Shown: one piece after another, positions 42,719 through 50,584 of the stretch | How positions within the stretch are numbered: the stretch's first letter is position 1 | How the letters are laid out: every line of letters starts with the position of its first letter | NCBI RefSeq assembly: GCF_003633685.1 | Contig: NZ_RBKT01000001.1 | Span: 62,001-126,000 of the forward strand | Origin: Micromonospora pisi | GTDB lineage: Bacteria; Actinomycetota; Actinomycetes; Mycobacteriales; Micromonosporaceae | Direction of reading: 5' to 3' | DNA length: 64,000 nucleotides | The notes under the pieces: model-generated | Database searches by the model: none | The model's input: the letters and a program-made list of their open reading frames with translations, nothing else | Told to the model about the DNA's origin: nothing | Program-made: the position numbers and the translations under genes

Positions 42719-43093
42719 ATGAGGGACGGATGGCGGTTGCAGGATCACCACCGTCTGCTAACCGGAACTGACGCCGCGGAACTCGTCCGTGCACGAGCTG
42801 GTGAAGGCCAGTTCGAGACCTGGTTCGAGCATGATCACGGACGGCTATTGGCGGTGGTGACCAACGGGACCCGCGCGCTGATCATGGTGCTTGACGAGCC
42901 CGGGGACGCGGGCAAACACGCGATCGACCCGATGGCAACTGACCAGCAGGGCGGGTACGTGCTAAGCAACGGGCAGCACGACACCTACGACAACCGTGAC
43001 ACTGTCCCTCTGGAACAAGCCCTCGTGATCGTCGAACACCTCGTCAATCATGGGCGGCCGCCGACCGGAGTCGACTGGCACGTCGACCGGTAG
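42719..43093 (+). CDS. Imm1-like immunity family protein
   Basis: 124 residues. The layout fits the Imm1 family: LLAVVTNGTRALIMVLDEPG (beta strands), a gap, GGYVLSNGQHDTYDNRDTVP, and the ending VEHLVNHGRPPTGVDWHVDR, the usual P-x-x-V-x-W close. Imm1 proteins neutralise polymorphic toxins of deaminase or nuclease type. No toxin gene is next to it, so it may be an orphan immunity gene. The assignment is from pattern memory only and is moderate. Confidence 0.55.
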   Translation: MRDGWRLQDHHRLLTGTDAAELVRARAGEGQFETWFEHDHGRLLAVVTNGTRALIMVLDEPGDAGKHAIDPMATDQQGGYVLSNGQHDTYDNRDTVPLEQALVIVEHLVNHGRPPTGVDWHVDR

Positions 43094-43282
43094 ATCAAAC
43101 CGCGCGCCTCGCGGCAAATCCGGGCGCCTGATCTTGGCGAGACATATAGCAGGCAGGAAGGCACCGCCGATGGCTCGGCTGGGCGGCGTTGCGTTCTGGG
43201 TCATCAGCCGTTCGGATGACCGAAGGCGATGATCGGCTATTTCCATGTGCGACGGACACCCTGCGACGCTTAGGAAGGAGGC

Positions 43283-44002
43283 ATGACCAACGAGGTGACC
43301 GTTCCCCTGCTGCCGTGCGCATCCATTGACGACATCGAAACCTTCTACGGGGTTCTCGGTTTCCGCACCACGTACAAGCAGCGCAAGCCTTACGCGTGTG
43401 TGGGGGTGCAGCGGGAAGACCTGCATCTACAGTTCTTCGAGATCGCCGGATTTGACCCGGAGCAGTCCTATGGCTCCTGTCTCGTACTCACCACGGACAT
43501 CGAGGGACTACACCGGGCATTCGCAGCCGGCATGCGCGCCGCGTACGGCAAGGTACTGGTGTCCGGAACACCGCGGATGACCCGGCCTAGGGCGCGGAAG
43601 AACGCCGACGGGTTGGGCGGATTCAGCGTCATCGACCCGGGCGGCAACTGGATCCGCGTCTTTCGGAACGCCGCCACCGCGCCCATGCCGGCCACCACGC
43701 CTGCCGGGCGGCTGGCCAAGGCCCTAGCGAATGCTGTCGTGCAGGCCGATTCCAGGGGGAGCGTCGGACAGGCCGTTCGGATCCTCGACAGCGCGTTGGC
43801 CCGCCCGCAAGCCGACGACGACCCGGTCGAGCAGGTAGAGGTCCTGGTCTACCGCGCCGAACTCGCGATGGTGCTGCACGATCCAAAGACTGCGGCCGAG
43901 ATGCTGGCCCGCGCCCAGTCCGTCACGCTCACGGAAGACGAATCCGAAAGGGCGGCACCCGCGTTCGACAACGCCGCCGAACTCGCAGCAGCACTGCGGT
44001 GA
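43283..44002 (+). CDS. VOC-fold protein with C-terminal helical extension
   Basis: 239 residues; ATG with AGGAAGGAGG upstream. Residues 1-130 form a VOC/bleomycin-resistance-like domain: TVPLLPCASIDDIETFYGVL, EDLHLQFFEIAGFDP, GGFSVIDPGGNWIRVFRN. Residues 140-239 are an Ala-rich helical region (RILDSALARPQADDDPVEQV, YRAELAMVLHDPKTAAEMLA) that looks like TPR-type helix pairs. Such fusions are unusual for VOC proteins. It probably binds a small molecule or drug by sequestration; the metal site is not obvious. Confidence 0.75.
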   Translation: MTNEVTVPLLPCASIDDIETFYGVLGFRTTYKQRKPYACVGVQREDLHLQFFEIAGFDPEQSYGSCLVLTTDIEGLHRAFAAGMRAAYGKVLVSGTPRMTRPRARKNADGLGGFSVIDPGGNWIRVFRNAATAPMPATTPAGRLAKALANAVVQADSRGSVGQAVRILDSALARPQADDDPVEQVEVLVYRAELAMVLHDPKTAAEMLARAQSVTLTEDESERAAPAFDNAAELAAALR

Positions 44003-44020
44003 CTCACCATACGAACGCCT

Positions 44021-44107
44021 CCCTCATCTCGACAGTTCAGGACGCTACGCGACGTAGCAACCCGTCACGGAGCGTGGCCGCTTCAAACGGCGAGCATGCC
44101 CGGTCGG
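44021..44107. repeat. Dispersed intergenic repeat truncated by an IS110 left end
   Basis: CCCTCATCTCGACAGTTCAG (44021-44040), CACGGAGCGTGGCCGCTTC and CCCGGTCGG are present, then the IS110 end begins. Same arrangement as 27738-27823. Confidence 0.65.
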
Positions 44108-44170
44108 CGGCTACTTGTTCACTGGACCTACGACCGCAGCCCGGCCAGGCTTGGTCGATGTGACCGGCGG
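44108..44170 (+). mobile_element. Solo left end of the IS110 element
   Basis: About 63 bases align to the first 63 of IS110 copies 1 and 2: CGGCTACTTGTTCACTGG, then ACGACCGCAGCCCGGCCAGG and CTTGGTCGATGTGACCGGC. No transposase, target loop or right end follows. It marks a deleted or aborted insertion at the same repeat position as copy 1. The rest of 44171-44382 shows no gene. Confidence 0.75.
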
Positions 44171-44382
44171 CCGGGTCCGACCTCATTCGATCGGCTAAGT
44201 TATGCAGCCATGACTACCGGGACGGCATCGCGCCACGCACGGATTGGTGACCCGGTGCCCTTCTGAGCGCCGTACGGGCCGGTGTATGCCCGCTTATGGA
44301 TCGAGAATCCCGCACTTCTGCGCGGGCTCCACCTCCGTCGTGTTGACCAAGGCTCGAGACCTCAACGACGACAGGAGAAGTC

Positions 44383-45117
44383 ATGCCCACCAAGACGCTG
44401 CACATCCCCACCGCGGACGGCCAAGCCGACGCATTCGCCGCTCTCCCCAACGCTGGCGGGCGACGCCCGGGAGTGCTGATGTACCCGGACGGCTTCGGCA
44501 TCCGGCCAGTGCTGCGGCAGATGGCCTGTGAACTGGCCGAGCACGGATACTACGTGCTCGTCCCCAACGTCTTCTATCGGCACGGCCCAGCACCCGTGAT
44601 CGAGCTTCCCGAGCACATCGGAGAGGAAGCCCGGCCCGCGATTTTCGCCCAACTCATGCCCATGATCAAGGCGCACACCGCCGCACGGACCCTGAGCGAC
44701 GCCGACGCCTATCTCAGGTTCCTCGCCACCCAACCCGAGGTCAGTACGGGACCGGTCGCGGTGACCGGCTATTGCATAGGCGGCCTCATGGCGGTACGCA
44801 CCGCTGCGGCCCACCCCGACCAGGTGGTTGCTGTTGCCGGATTCCACGCCCCCGTAGGCGCCGACGGGCCGGACGTCCTCTCCAAGCTCACCGCCCAGCT
44901 CCACTTCGGTCACGCCGAGGGCGACATAACCCCTGGGGCCCTCAAGGAGCTCAACGAGACCCTGAGTGCTACGGGCGTCAGCTACACCTCCGAGATCTAT
45001 CCCGGCACCATCCATGGCTTCACCATGTCCGACACCGACGCATTCAACCCGGCCGCGCTGCAACGCCACTGGGACCGCCTGTTGTCCCTGCTCGGCAACA
45101 CCCTGACCACCGGCTGA
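44383..45117 (+). CDS. Dienelactone hydrolase family protein
   Basis: 244 residues; ATG after AGGAG. Family motifs: RRPGVLMYPDGFGIRPVLRQ, nucleophile elbow VAVTGYCIGGLMAV with Cys instead of Ser, the classical dienelactone hydrolase nucleophile, and SEIYPGTIHGFTM with the catalytic His. The acid residue is expected in FGHAEGDI. Members hydrolyse dienelactones in chloroaromatic breakdown or related lactones and esters. It stands alone with no aromatic-degradation genes nearby, so the real substrate is uncertain. Confidence 0.88.
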   Translation: MPTKTLHIPTADGQADAFAALPNAGGRRPGVLMYPDGFGIRPVLRQMACELAEHGYYVLVPNVFYRHGPAPVIELPEHIGEEARPAIFAQLMPMIKAHTAARTLSDADAYLRFLATQPEVSTGPVAVTGYCIGGLMAVRTAAAHPDQVVAVAGFHAPVGADGPDVLSKLTAQLHFGHAEGDITPGALKELNETLSATGVSYTSEIYPGTIHGFTMSDTDAFNPAALQRHWDRLLSLLGNTLTTG

Positions 45118-45188
45118 TCGTTCGAGTTGTTCTGGGGTCAGGCTGCCCGAGCGGCGGGCTGGCCCCAGAACCGTGAGCGCACTACTTT

Positions 45189-45423
45189 ATGCTGAAAGCT
45201 GTAGAGGCCCTCTACGCCGAGCTCAAGGCTGAGCCGTACGCGATGGTTCGGTGCGTGTCGCCGCCGAACTCATCGCGACACTGTCGAAAGCAAGTCCGGG
45301 TGACTCAACGGACGACACGCGCCTATTGGCAGCCGCCCTCTGGCCGACCATCGACAACACTCGAGCGCGGTGTGGTCCGCGTTCGGGGTGCCGGAGGTAA
45401 CCACCCGGTCGGCGGCAGATCCG
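45189..45423 (+). other. Decayed coding-like DNA ending in a repeat segment
   Basis: The 428-bp gap 45118-45545 has no intact gene. A reading starting at 45189 gives VEALYAELKAEPYAMVR, and a shifted frame gives VRVAAELIATLSKASPGDST and LLAAALWPTIDNTRARCG, as if a small protein had been frameshifted. It ends at GGTCGGCGGCAGATCCG (45407-45423), the distal signature of the dispersed repeat. Confidence 0.35.
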
Positions 45424-45545
45424 TGCACCGCGAGCAGCAGCTCCGATGCAGTCCCGGACAAGTCGCAAGCGGATTCCGTCCACTATCATCTTCGCGCCGC
45501 TGGCTGCTGGCTGCTGGGGCGCGGCACTTCCACCAGGAGGAAAAG

Positions 45546-46115
45546 ATGGCGACGGACGTCTGGAGCGTTCTGGCCGAAACGCAGCGGCTCCCGTGGTCGT
45601 TCACACCTTTCGAGCGCGTCGGCCCGTTGGAGTTCGGCATGACACACGCCCAAGTTCAGGCCGCGACACGTGGCGCCCTCTGCGTTGCCGTCTCTGAGGG
45701 CACCTCGGGAAATGAGGGGTGGGCGGAATTCTGGCTTGAGCAACGCACTGACGCGAGGTTCTCCGGTCCGGCGGTCACCACCTATTACGACGAGTCGGTC
45801 GGCCTAGCGGGCGTCGCGGTTAACGCGCTGCGTGGTCCTCAGGTGGCGCTGGAGGGGATGCGCCTGGTCGGGCAGACGCCCTCACGTCTGGAGGATGAGA
45901 TCGCTGATTACCTAGCGGCGCACAGCAGGGAGCTGCGGTACTCGCAGTGCGCTGATCCTTGCTCGCCAGAACTCGGGTTGGTGCTGCGGGCGCAGCGAGC
46001 TGGCGACGCTGTGCTGACCCGCCCAGTAATGGTGGCAAAGGCATGGGCTGATCGTTGCTGGGACACCAGCGAAGGCCACATTCCGACACGGGAGTGGAAG
46101 ACCTTCGAGTGGTGA
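45546..46115 (+). CDS. Hypothetical protein
   Basis: 189 residues from the ATG at 45546 with AGGAGG 6 bases upstream. No recognised domain. Soluble, rich in Trp and acidic residues (FTPFERVGPLEFGMTHAQVQ, GMRLVGQTPSRLEDEIADYL). The opening pattern (PLEFGMTHAQVQAATRG) resembles small secretion-associated or immunity-type proteins but no assignment is safe. Flanked by repeat copies. Confidence 0.65.
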   Translation: MATDVWSVLAETQRLPWSFTPFERVGPLEFGMTHAQVQAATRGALCVAVSEGTSGNEGWAEFWLEQRTDARFSGPAVTTYYDESVGLAGVAVNALRGPQVALEGMRLVGQTPSRLEDEIADYLAAHSRELRYSQCADPCSPELGLVLRAQRAGDAVLTRPVMVAKAWADRCWDTSEGHIPTREWKTFEW

Positions 46116-46234
46116 CCCAGGGCCCGACCGCTCACCGGTAGGCATCTTCGTCAGCCAGTTTGGCTACCGTCGCTGTTGTCAGCCCACGGAGAGCACCAAG
46201 ATCGGGTACGCGCTTTTCGGCACGTGCGTACGCC

Positions 46235-46505
46235 GGGATCGGGTCGATGCGGTGCCAGATGCTTCGACTCGACGCCAGTCATCGGTGCTGCGCCGTCGCC
46301 CTGCACCCCGTAATGGCGTCCCAGCCACCCGACGGTCCCCATCAGCAGCGGAAAGCCGAGATAGTCGTACGGCGACAGGTCCGAATACTCCACGTCACGA
46401 TCATCCAGCGTGCTGCAACCAGGACCGCCCTCCGGGCCGGCCCGAGCATGTCGAAGCGCCGAGGCCGACGGGTACCGAGGGTGACGGGGGCGCCAGCACC
46501 AGCGC
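46235..46505. repeat. Dispersed repeat segments between two genes
   Basis: 46235-46262 is a 28-base perfect match to 41042-41069. 46465-46505 matches the variant segment at 42631-42670. Between them no gene or other structure is supported; the gap 46116-46536 is otherwise empty. Confidence 0.7.
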
Positions 46506-46536
46506 GAACGACCGGCGGCATGAGCGTGCATTTCAG

Positions 46537-47544
46537 TTACTGCATGATGGTGATCGGTGGGTGCTCCTGCGAGGCGGTGCATCGGTAGACCTGGAGTGTG
46601 TAGCCACGGCCGATTTCCACCTGGGTCGGGGTGTGGTCGACCGACTCGTCCTCCTCAGTGATGGGACGCCAGCTGCGGCTGTCGCCGTCCCATTCGTCGC
46701 TGGGAATGGTGAGAAGGGGTTCCAGCGACGCACCGCAGCACTGAAGCTCATCAGGGCCCGCCGGGCTCCGAAAGGTAAAGAAGGCGGACCAGCCACCGAC
46801 CTTCCAGCCAGGAGCGATTGACAGATCGCCCCTGTAACCCGGTTGCTTCTCGTCCGGTGACTGGAGGAGCTCCCTTTCTCGGGAGATGATGCGTTCCGCG
46901 AGCTTGTCATCCAGCTCGTGATAAGCCGGGTACTCGATGATCTGCTCTGGATACAGAACGCAAGGTTCCGGCACGTAATAGCCTTGGCCGACGAAGGTCG
47001 GCTCGGGTGGGTGCATCAGCAGGTTCCGCACGCTTGCGGACCGCCGCCACCGTAGGTGTACCGCAGACCGCGCATCCATGATTTCGTCGAACGGGCACCA
47101 CAACACCTGAAGCACGTCCGCGCCATCGGGACAGGGCAGATCAGGGACGTCCCGGGCATAGAGCTGCGCCAGCGGGATGAGCGGCAGCGGCTCCACCGGC
47201 AGCAGCGCCGGGTCGTAACCGGCATCTATCTGGTCTACGACCGCCTTTTCATCTGGATTGAGTAGATTCGTTCCCGGCGGCGTGGGCCGTTGCCACGCCG
47301 CGGCGAGGATGCGTCGACGCGTGCGGACGTCCTCCAGCGTCGTCAACGCGTACGGCTCATGCTCGGCGCTGCATGTCGGCCATGCCTCGCCTACTGGCCA
47401 CAGCAAAGGCCCACCCACCGAGCTGTCATGCACGGTCGGGTCTCCTGGGCGGGGATGAAGGCGGGTGGCGGTCCTGGCCATCTCTGCCAGTTCCGGAAAC
47501 AACGAGACCACATCCAACGGACGCGGTGGGGTCGTGCGCGTCAT
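46537..47544 (-). CDS. DUF1963-like family protein
   Basis: 335 residues from the ATG at 47544, with AGGAGG 6 bases upstream. Features: SSVGGPLLWPVGEAWPTCSA (the G-G-x-P-x-x-P entry motif of DUF1963-like folds), LIPLAQLYARDVPDLPCPDG and ADVLQVLWCPFD, then APGWKVGGWSAFFTFRSPAG and a C-terminal SQEHPPITIMQ. Same broad fold family as 26765-27712 but a different subgroup. Function unknown; such proteins are common next to toxins and mobile elements. Confidence 0.75.
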   Translation of the reverse strand: MTRTTPPRPLDVVSLFPELAEMARTATRLHPRPGDPTVHDSSVGGPLLWPVGEAWPTCSAEHEPYALTTLEDVRTRRRILAAAWQRPTPPGTNLLNPDEKAVVDQIDAGYDPALLPVEPLPLIPLAQLYARDVPDLPCPDGADVLQVLWCPFDEIMDARSAVHLRWRRSASVRNLLMHPPEPTFVGQGYYVPEPCVLYPEQIIEYPAYHELDDKLAERIISRERELLQSPDEKQPGYRGDLSIAPGWKVGGWSAFFTFRSPAGPDELQCCGASLEPLLTIPSDEWDGDSRSWRPITEEDESVDHTPTQVEIGRGYTLQVYRCTASQEHPPITIMQ

Positions 47545-47755
47545 GATTCCTCCTGATCGCCAGCCTGTATCCAACCAGGCCGCACTGACAGGAGAGGAGC
47601 CGTCATAGAGCCCGCTGGTCATCCGGTCAGATCTTTTGTGACTGCCGCTTAGCGCGACGAGACGTTCCACCCTCCGTAAGTGCGATGCCCCGGTTCCCGT
47701 TACCGGCCGCTACACCCCAAGGCATCAGGTGCCATCACCCCTCAGGCGTGGACAA

Positions 47756-47859
47756 GGCATCCGCTCGTCGGCAGTTCAGGATGCCGGCACTACGGGACGC
47801 CGAACACCGAGCGTGGCGCCTCGTCGTTTGTCTGCGCGCACGGACGGCGACAGATCCGA
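47756..47859. repeat. Dispersed intergenic repeat, best-preserved copy
   Basis: GGCATCC (47756-47762) and GGATGCC (47779-47785) form a perfect 7-bp stem around GCTCGTCGGCAGTTCA. Then GGGACGCCGAACACCGAGCG and the terminal GGCGACAGATCCG. The rest of the 47545-47988 gap holds only the upstream region of the DUF1963 gene. Confidence 0.8.
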
Positions 47860-47988
47860 ATGTGTGCCGGATCGGCGATGATCATTCCGTAGTGCTACCC
47901 GGCGGTGGCTCGTTCCGCGCCGCGTGCGGAAATCTCGTTGATGGCGGTGTTGCCAGCCGCTCCATGATCAAGACTTTTCTCGGCAGGG

Positions 47989-49009
47989 TCAGCGTGGGAG
48001 GGCGAGCAGACTCTCGGCAGTCTCGGCGATGGTGTCCGCGATCGGGCGCGTCTTCCAGCCGAGCAGGCGCTCAGCCTTGGCCGAGGTGGCGTCGAGGTTG
48101 CGGCCCAGCAGCATGCGCAGGTTGCGCATCTCCGGGTTGACCTTGGCCAGCCCGTGCGCGACCCACACCGGCATCTCCTTGGTCGGCACCTTCGCCGCTC
48201 GCTCGCCGAGCCGCTCGCGCAGGATCGCGGCGACCTCACGCATCCACAGGCTGTGGCCGGCGGTGGCGATGAACCGCTCGCCCGCGGCGGCGTCCTCGGT
48301 CAGTGCGAGCAGTTGCAGCGACGCCACGTCCCGGACGTCCACATAACCGCAGGCGAAGGGCAACAGGGTCGGCATCGAGCCGTCGAGCATGCGGGCGATC
48401 GCGCCCAGCGACGGCGAATAGTCCGAACTGAGGACCGGGCCGAGCACGGCGGTCGGGTTGACCACGGCCAGTTCGAGGCCGCCGCCCTCTTCGTTCACGA
48501 AATTCCAGGCCGCGCGCTCAGCGAGGGTCTTGGACTTCTGGTAGGGCTGGATACCGTCCGCGTCGATGTTCGTCCAGTCCTGCTCGGTGAATGGGGTGTC
48601 GCGCTGCTCGTGACCATAGGCGATCGCGCCGATCGCGGAGGTCAGGACCACTCGCCGGACGCCGCCGTCACGGGCCGCGCGCAGCACCCGCAGTGTGCCG
48701 TCGATCGCGGGGCGGACCATCTCGTCGTCATTCTTCGGTGTCTGGGTCAGCGTGGGCGACGCGACGTGCAAAATCCCGTCGCAGCCGGCCGCCGCGTCCG
48801 TCCAGCCCTCGTCGTTCTGCAGGTCGGCGCGTACGACGCGCAGGTTGTCACCGGGGTCCACTCCGCCGCGCCGCAGCATCTCGCGCACCTGCGGCTCGCG
48901 GCTCAGATCGCGCACCGTGGTGCGTACCGGCATAACCGGCGTTCAGCAGTGCCAGCGTGCACCAACTGCCGATGTAGCCCGAACCGCCAGTAACCAAAAT
49001 CTCCGACAT
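47989..49009 (-). pseudogene. Extended SDR (NAD-dependent epimerase/dihydroflavonol reductase-like), frameshifted at the N-terminus
   Basis: From the ATG at 49009 the frame gives MSEILVTGGSGYIGSWCTLA and LLNAGY, a perfect NAD-binding opening. It then shifts: the following residues VRTTVRDLSREPQVREML continue in the other frame. One extra C near 48930 explains it. The rest is normal: catalytic Y-x3-K in QPYQKSKTLAERAAW, LELAVVNPTAVLGP, FACGYVDVRDVA. Translation from the internal ATG at 48933 would give a protein lacking the NAD-binding glycines, so it should be inactive. Located downstream of TetR and two operators. Confidence 0.85.
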
Positions 49010-49051
49010 TTCGCCCCCAGGGTGTCCGTTTCGCCTAGCTGAAACGGTACC

Positions 49052-49093
49052 GGAGACCTCTCCACATCGTCAACCAGAACCGGAGATGTCTCC
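49052..49093 (-). promoter_or_regulatory. Two TetR operators upstream of the SDR gene
   Basis: GGAGACCTCTCC (49052-49063) and GGAGATGTCTCC (49082-49093) share the dyad GGAGA-NN-TCTCC, 30 bp apart, between TetR and SDR. The same dyad precedes tetR at 49681-49696. Confidence 0.75.
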
Positions 49094-49127
49094 AGTAATC
49101 TCCCTCTCTGAGTCGGGGCCTGGCGTA

Positions 49128-49661
49128 TCAGCGGTGGCGGCCGGCGTCGAGGCCGTCGAGGATCAGCGCGAGCATGGGCTGCGTACGGTCTTCGGCGGCC
49201 CTCCAGAGGGCGCCGGTAAGTTGCAAAAAGTCACCGGGCTCGGCGTCGGCGCGGATGCTGCCGTCCGCCTTACCCGCATCGAACAGCAGGGTGATCGCGG
49301 CGATCACCGGACCGTAGGTCTGCTCGGTGACCGCCTTCTGGATGCCCGGGGTGAGAGCGGAGCCCAGGGCGTGCTTCTTGCGCATCGCGTCGACCAGTAC
49401 GCTCGTCCAGCTCCGCAGCGCCTCCAGCGGCGTCTGCGTGGTCAGTGACTCGGACACCGAGCCGACGAGCTGCTCGACCTCCTCCTGGTAGATGTCCAGG
49501 ATGAGCGCCTCGCGCGACGGATAGTTGCGATAGAGCGTGCCCGGACCGACGCCGGCCCGCTGTGCGATCTGATTCATCGATGCGTCGCCGTCCTCGGCGA
49601 ACGCCTCATGGGCGGCGGCCAGAATGCGGTTGCGGTTCCTGCGAGCGTCTGACCGAACCAT
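49128..49661 (-). CDS. TetR family transcriptional regulator
   Basis: 177 residues from the ATG at 49661, just after the palindromic operator. N-terminal TetR HTH: RILAAAHEAFAEDGDASMNQ, IAQRAGVGPGTLYRNYPSRE. The C-terminal ligand domain is helical (TQPMLALILDGLDAG at the end). It should repress itself and the downstream SDR gene through the GGAGA-NN-TCTCC sites. Upstream open reading extends to 49961 but crosses the operator. Confidence 0.92.
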   Translation of the reverse strand: MVRSDARRNRNRILAAAHEAFAEDGDASMNQIAQRAGVGPGTLYRNYPSREALILDIYQEEVEQLVGSVSESLTTQTPLEALRSWTSVLVDAMRKKHALGSALTPGIQKAVTEQTYGPVIAAITLLFDAGKADGSIRADAEPGDFLQLTGALWRAAEDRTQPMLALILDGLDAGRHR

Positions 49662-49680
49662 GCTTCTCCCTGCGACGTTA

Positions 49681-49696
49681 GTGGAGACCTCTCCAC
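49681..49696 (-). promoter_or_regulatory. TetR autoregulatory operator
   Basis: GTGGAGACCTCTCCAC is a 16-base palindrome with a CC centre, 20 bp upstream of the tetR start codon. Confidence 0.75.
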
Positions 49697-50350
49697 AACG
49701 ATAGAGGAGCGGCGAGAGGCACATCAACCAACGATCGCCTGGAGCAAACCTTGGACGAACCTCTGTCAGCCACTGTTCGACGACCGGCACCCGCCAGTCC
49801 ATCTCTGGAACCAGCAGCATCATCCGGCTCCTCGGGGATCCGCCCCGCGAGGACCTGCCCCACCGCACCCCTCGACGAGACGGCGGCCGGCGGCGACACG
49901 CCGTTGCGGCAGGGCGAACGAGGTCCGGCGCCGACCAGCCCCCAGGCGACCAGTTCCCCAACTGCAGTTAGACGTAATCGCCGCGCTTGGCGTGATGCCA
50001 CGCCGCGGTGGACATGTCCGACACAAGGCCCTGGCCACGAGCACGGGGGCAAACCGCAGGAAATCCAAGCCATTGTCGGCGAGCACGCATGTTATCAATA
50101 GCCGCTGCCCGAACCGAGATGAACGACCCTCGTCCGCCGGCTGCGCGCCGTTGAAGAGCTCGGCAAGGGGTACGCCGTGCTGCTCCTACACCCAGACAAG
50201 CCTTGCGGCCGCGACCTCGATCCTGCTCGTCTCGAAGTGTTCCCTGGGCAGGGCGTGCAAGCCCCACATGTCGATTGACCAGTGTTTACACGCCGTACCT
50301 GGACGCCTTCGGTGGACGGCAGGGGCGTTCGGCGTACCTGGGCGGCTTGG
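49697..50350. other. Gene-free stretch
   Basis: About 650 bp with no reading frame that combines a start, ribosome-binding site and recognisable protein. Third-position GC bias is weak in all frames. It may contain degraded transposon DNA, but I could not identify it. Confidence 0.5.
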
Positions 50351-50353
50351 CAA

Positions 50354-50382
50354 CGCCCCCGTGCCGTGCCGACGCGGGGGCG
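50354..50382 (-). terminator. Hairpin terminator after the DUF397 gene
   Basis: CGCCCCCG (50354-50361) pairs with CGGGGGCG (50375-50382), 14 bp past the DUF397 stop codon. Confidence 0.7.
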
Positions 50383-50395
50383 TGTGCGCGATCAG

Positions 50396-50584
50396 TTATG
50401 ACTGCTTGGCGAAGCTGACGAACGCCCGCCACGCGTCGGGGGCGATGGTGAGGGTCCCCCCGTCGCGATCCTTGGTGTCACGGACCAGTACACGCCCGGG
50501 AAGGTTGTCTGCCACTTCCACGCACGCCCCGCCGTTGTTGCCGCTCTTCGTGCTCTTGCGCCACCGCGCGCCGGTCAGGTCCAT
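50396..50584 (-). CDS. DUF397 domain protein
   Basis: 62 residues from the ATG at 50584, the start giving the canonical DUF397 opening: MDLTGARWRKSTKSGNNGGA, CVEVADNLPGRVLVRDTKDR, then APDAWRAFVSFAK. DUF397 proteins are small partners of DUF5753 HTH regulators in actinomycetes, sometimes considered toxin-antitoxin-like or morphogenesis-linked (BldB/WhiJ-type systems). It overlaps the end of the HTH gene by 10 bases, showing coupling. Confidence 0.92.
   Translation of the reverse strand: MDLTGARWRKSTKSGNNGGACVEVADNLPGRVLVRDTKDRDGGTLTIAPDAWRAFVSFAKQS

Noticed and set aside
23655-47859. Chromosomal integron with attC sites as the explanation of the repeat-separated genes
   Set aside because: No integron integrase is in the window and the repeats lack the GTTRRRY/RYYYAAC core boxes in the expected places. 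The gene-per-repeat layout is similar, but the label is not supported.
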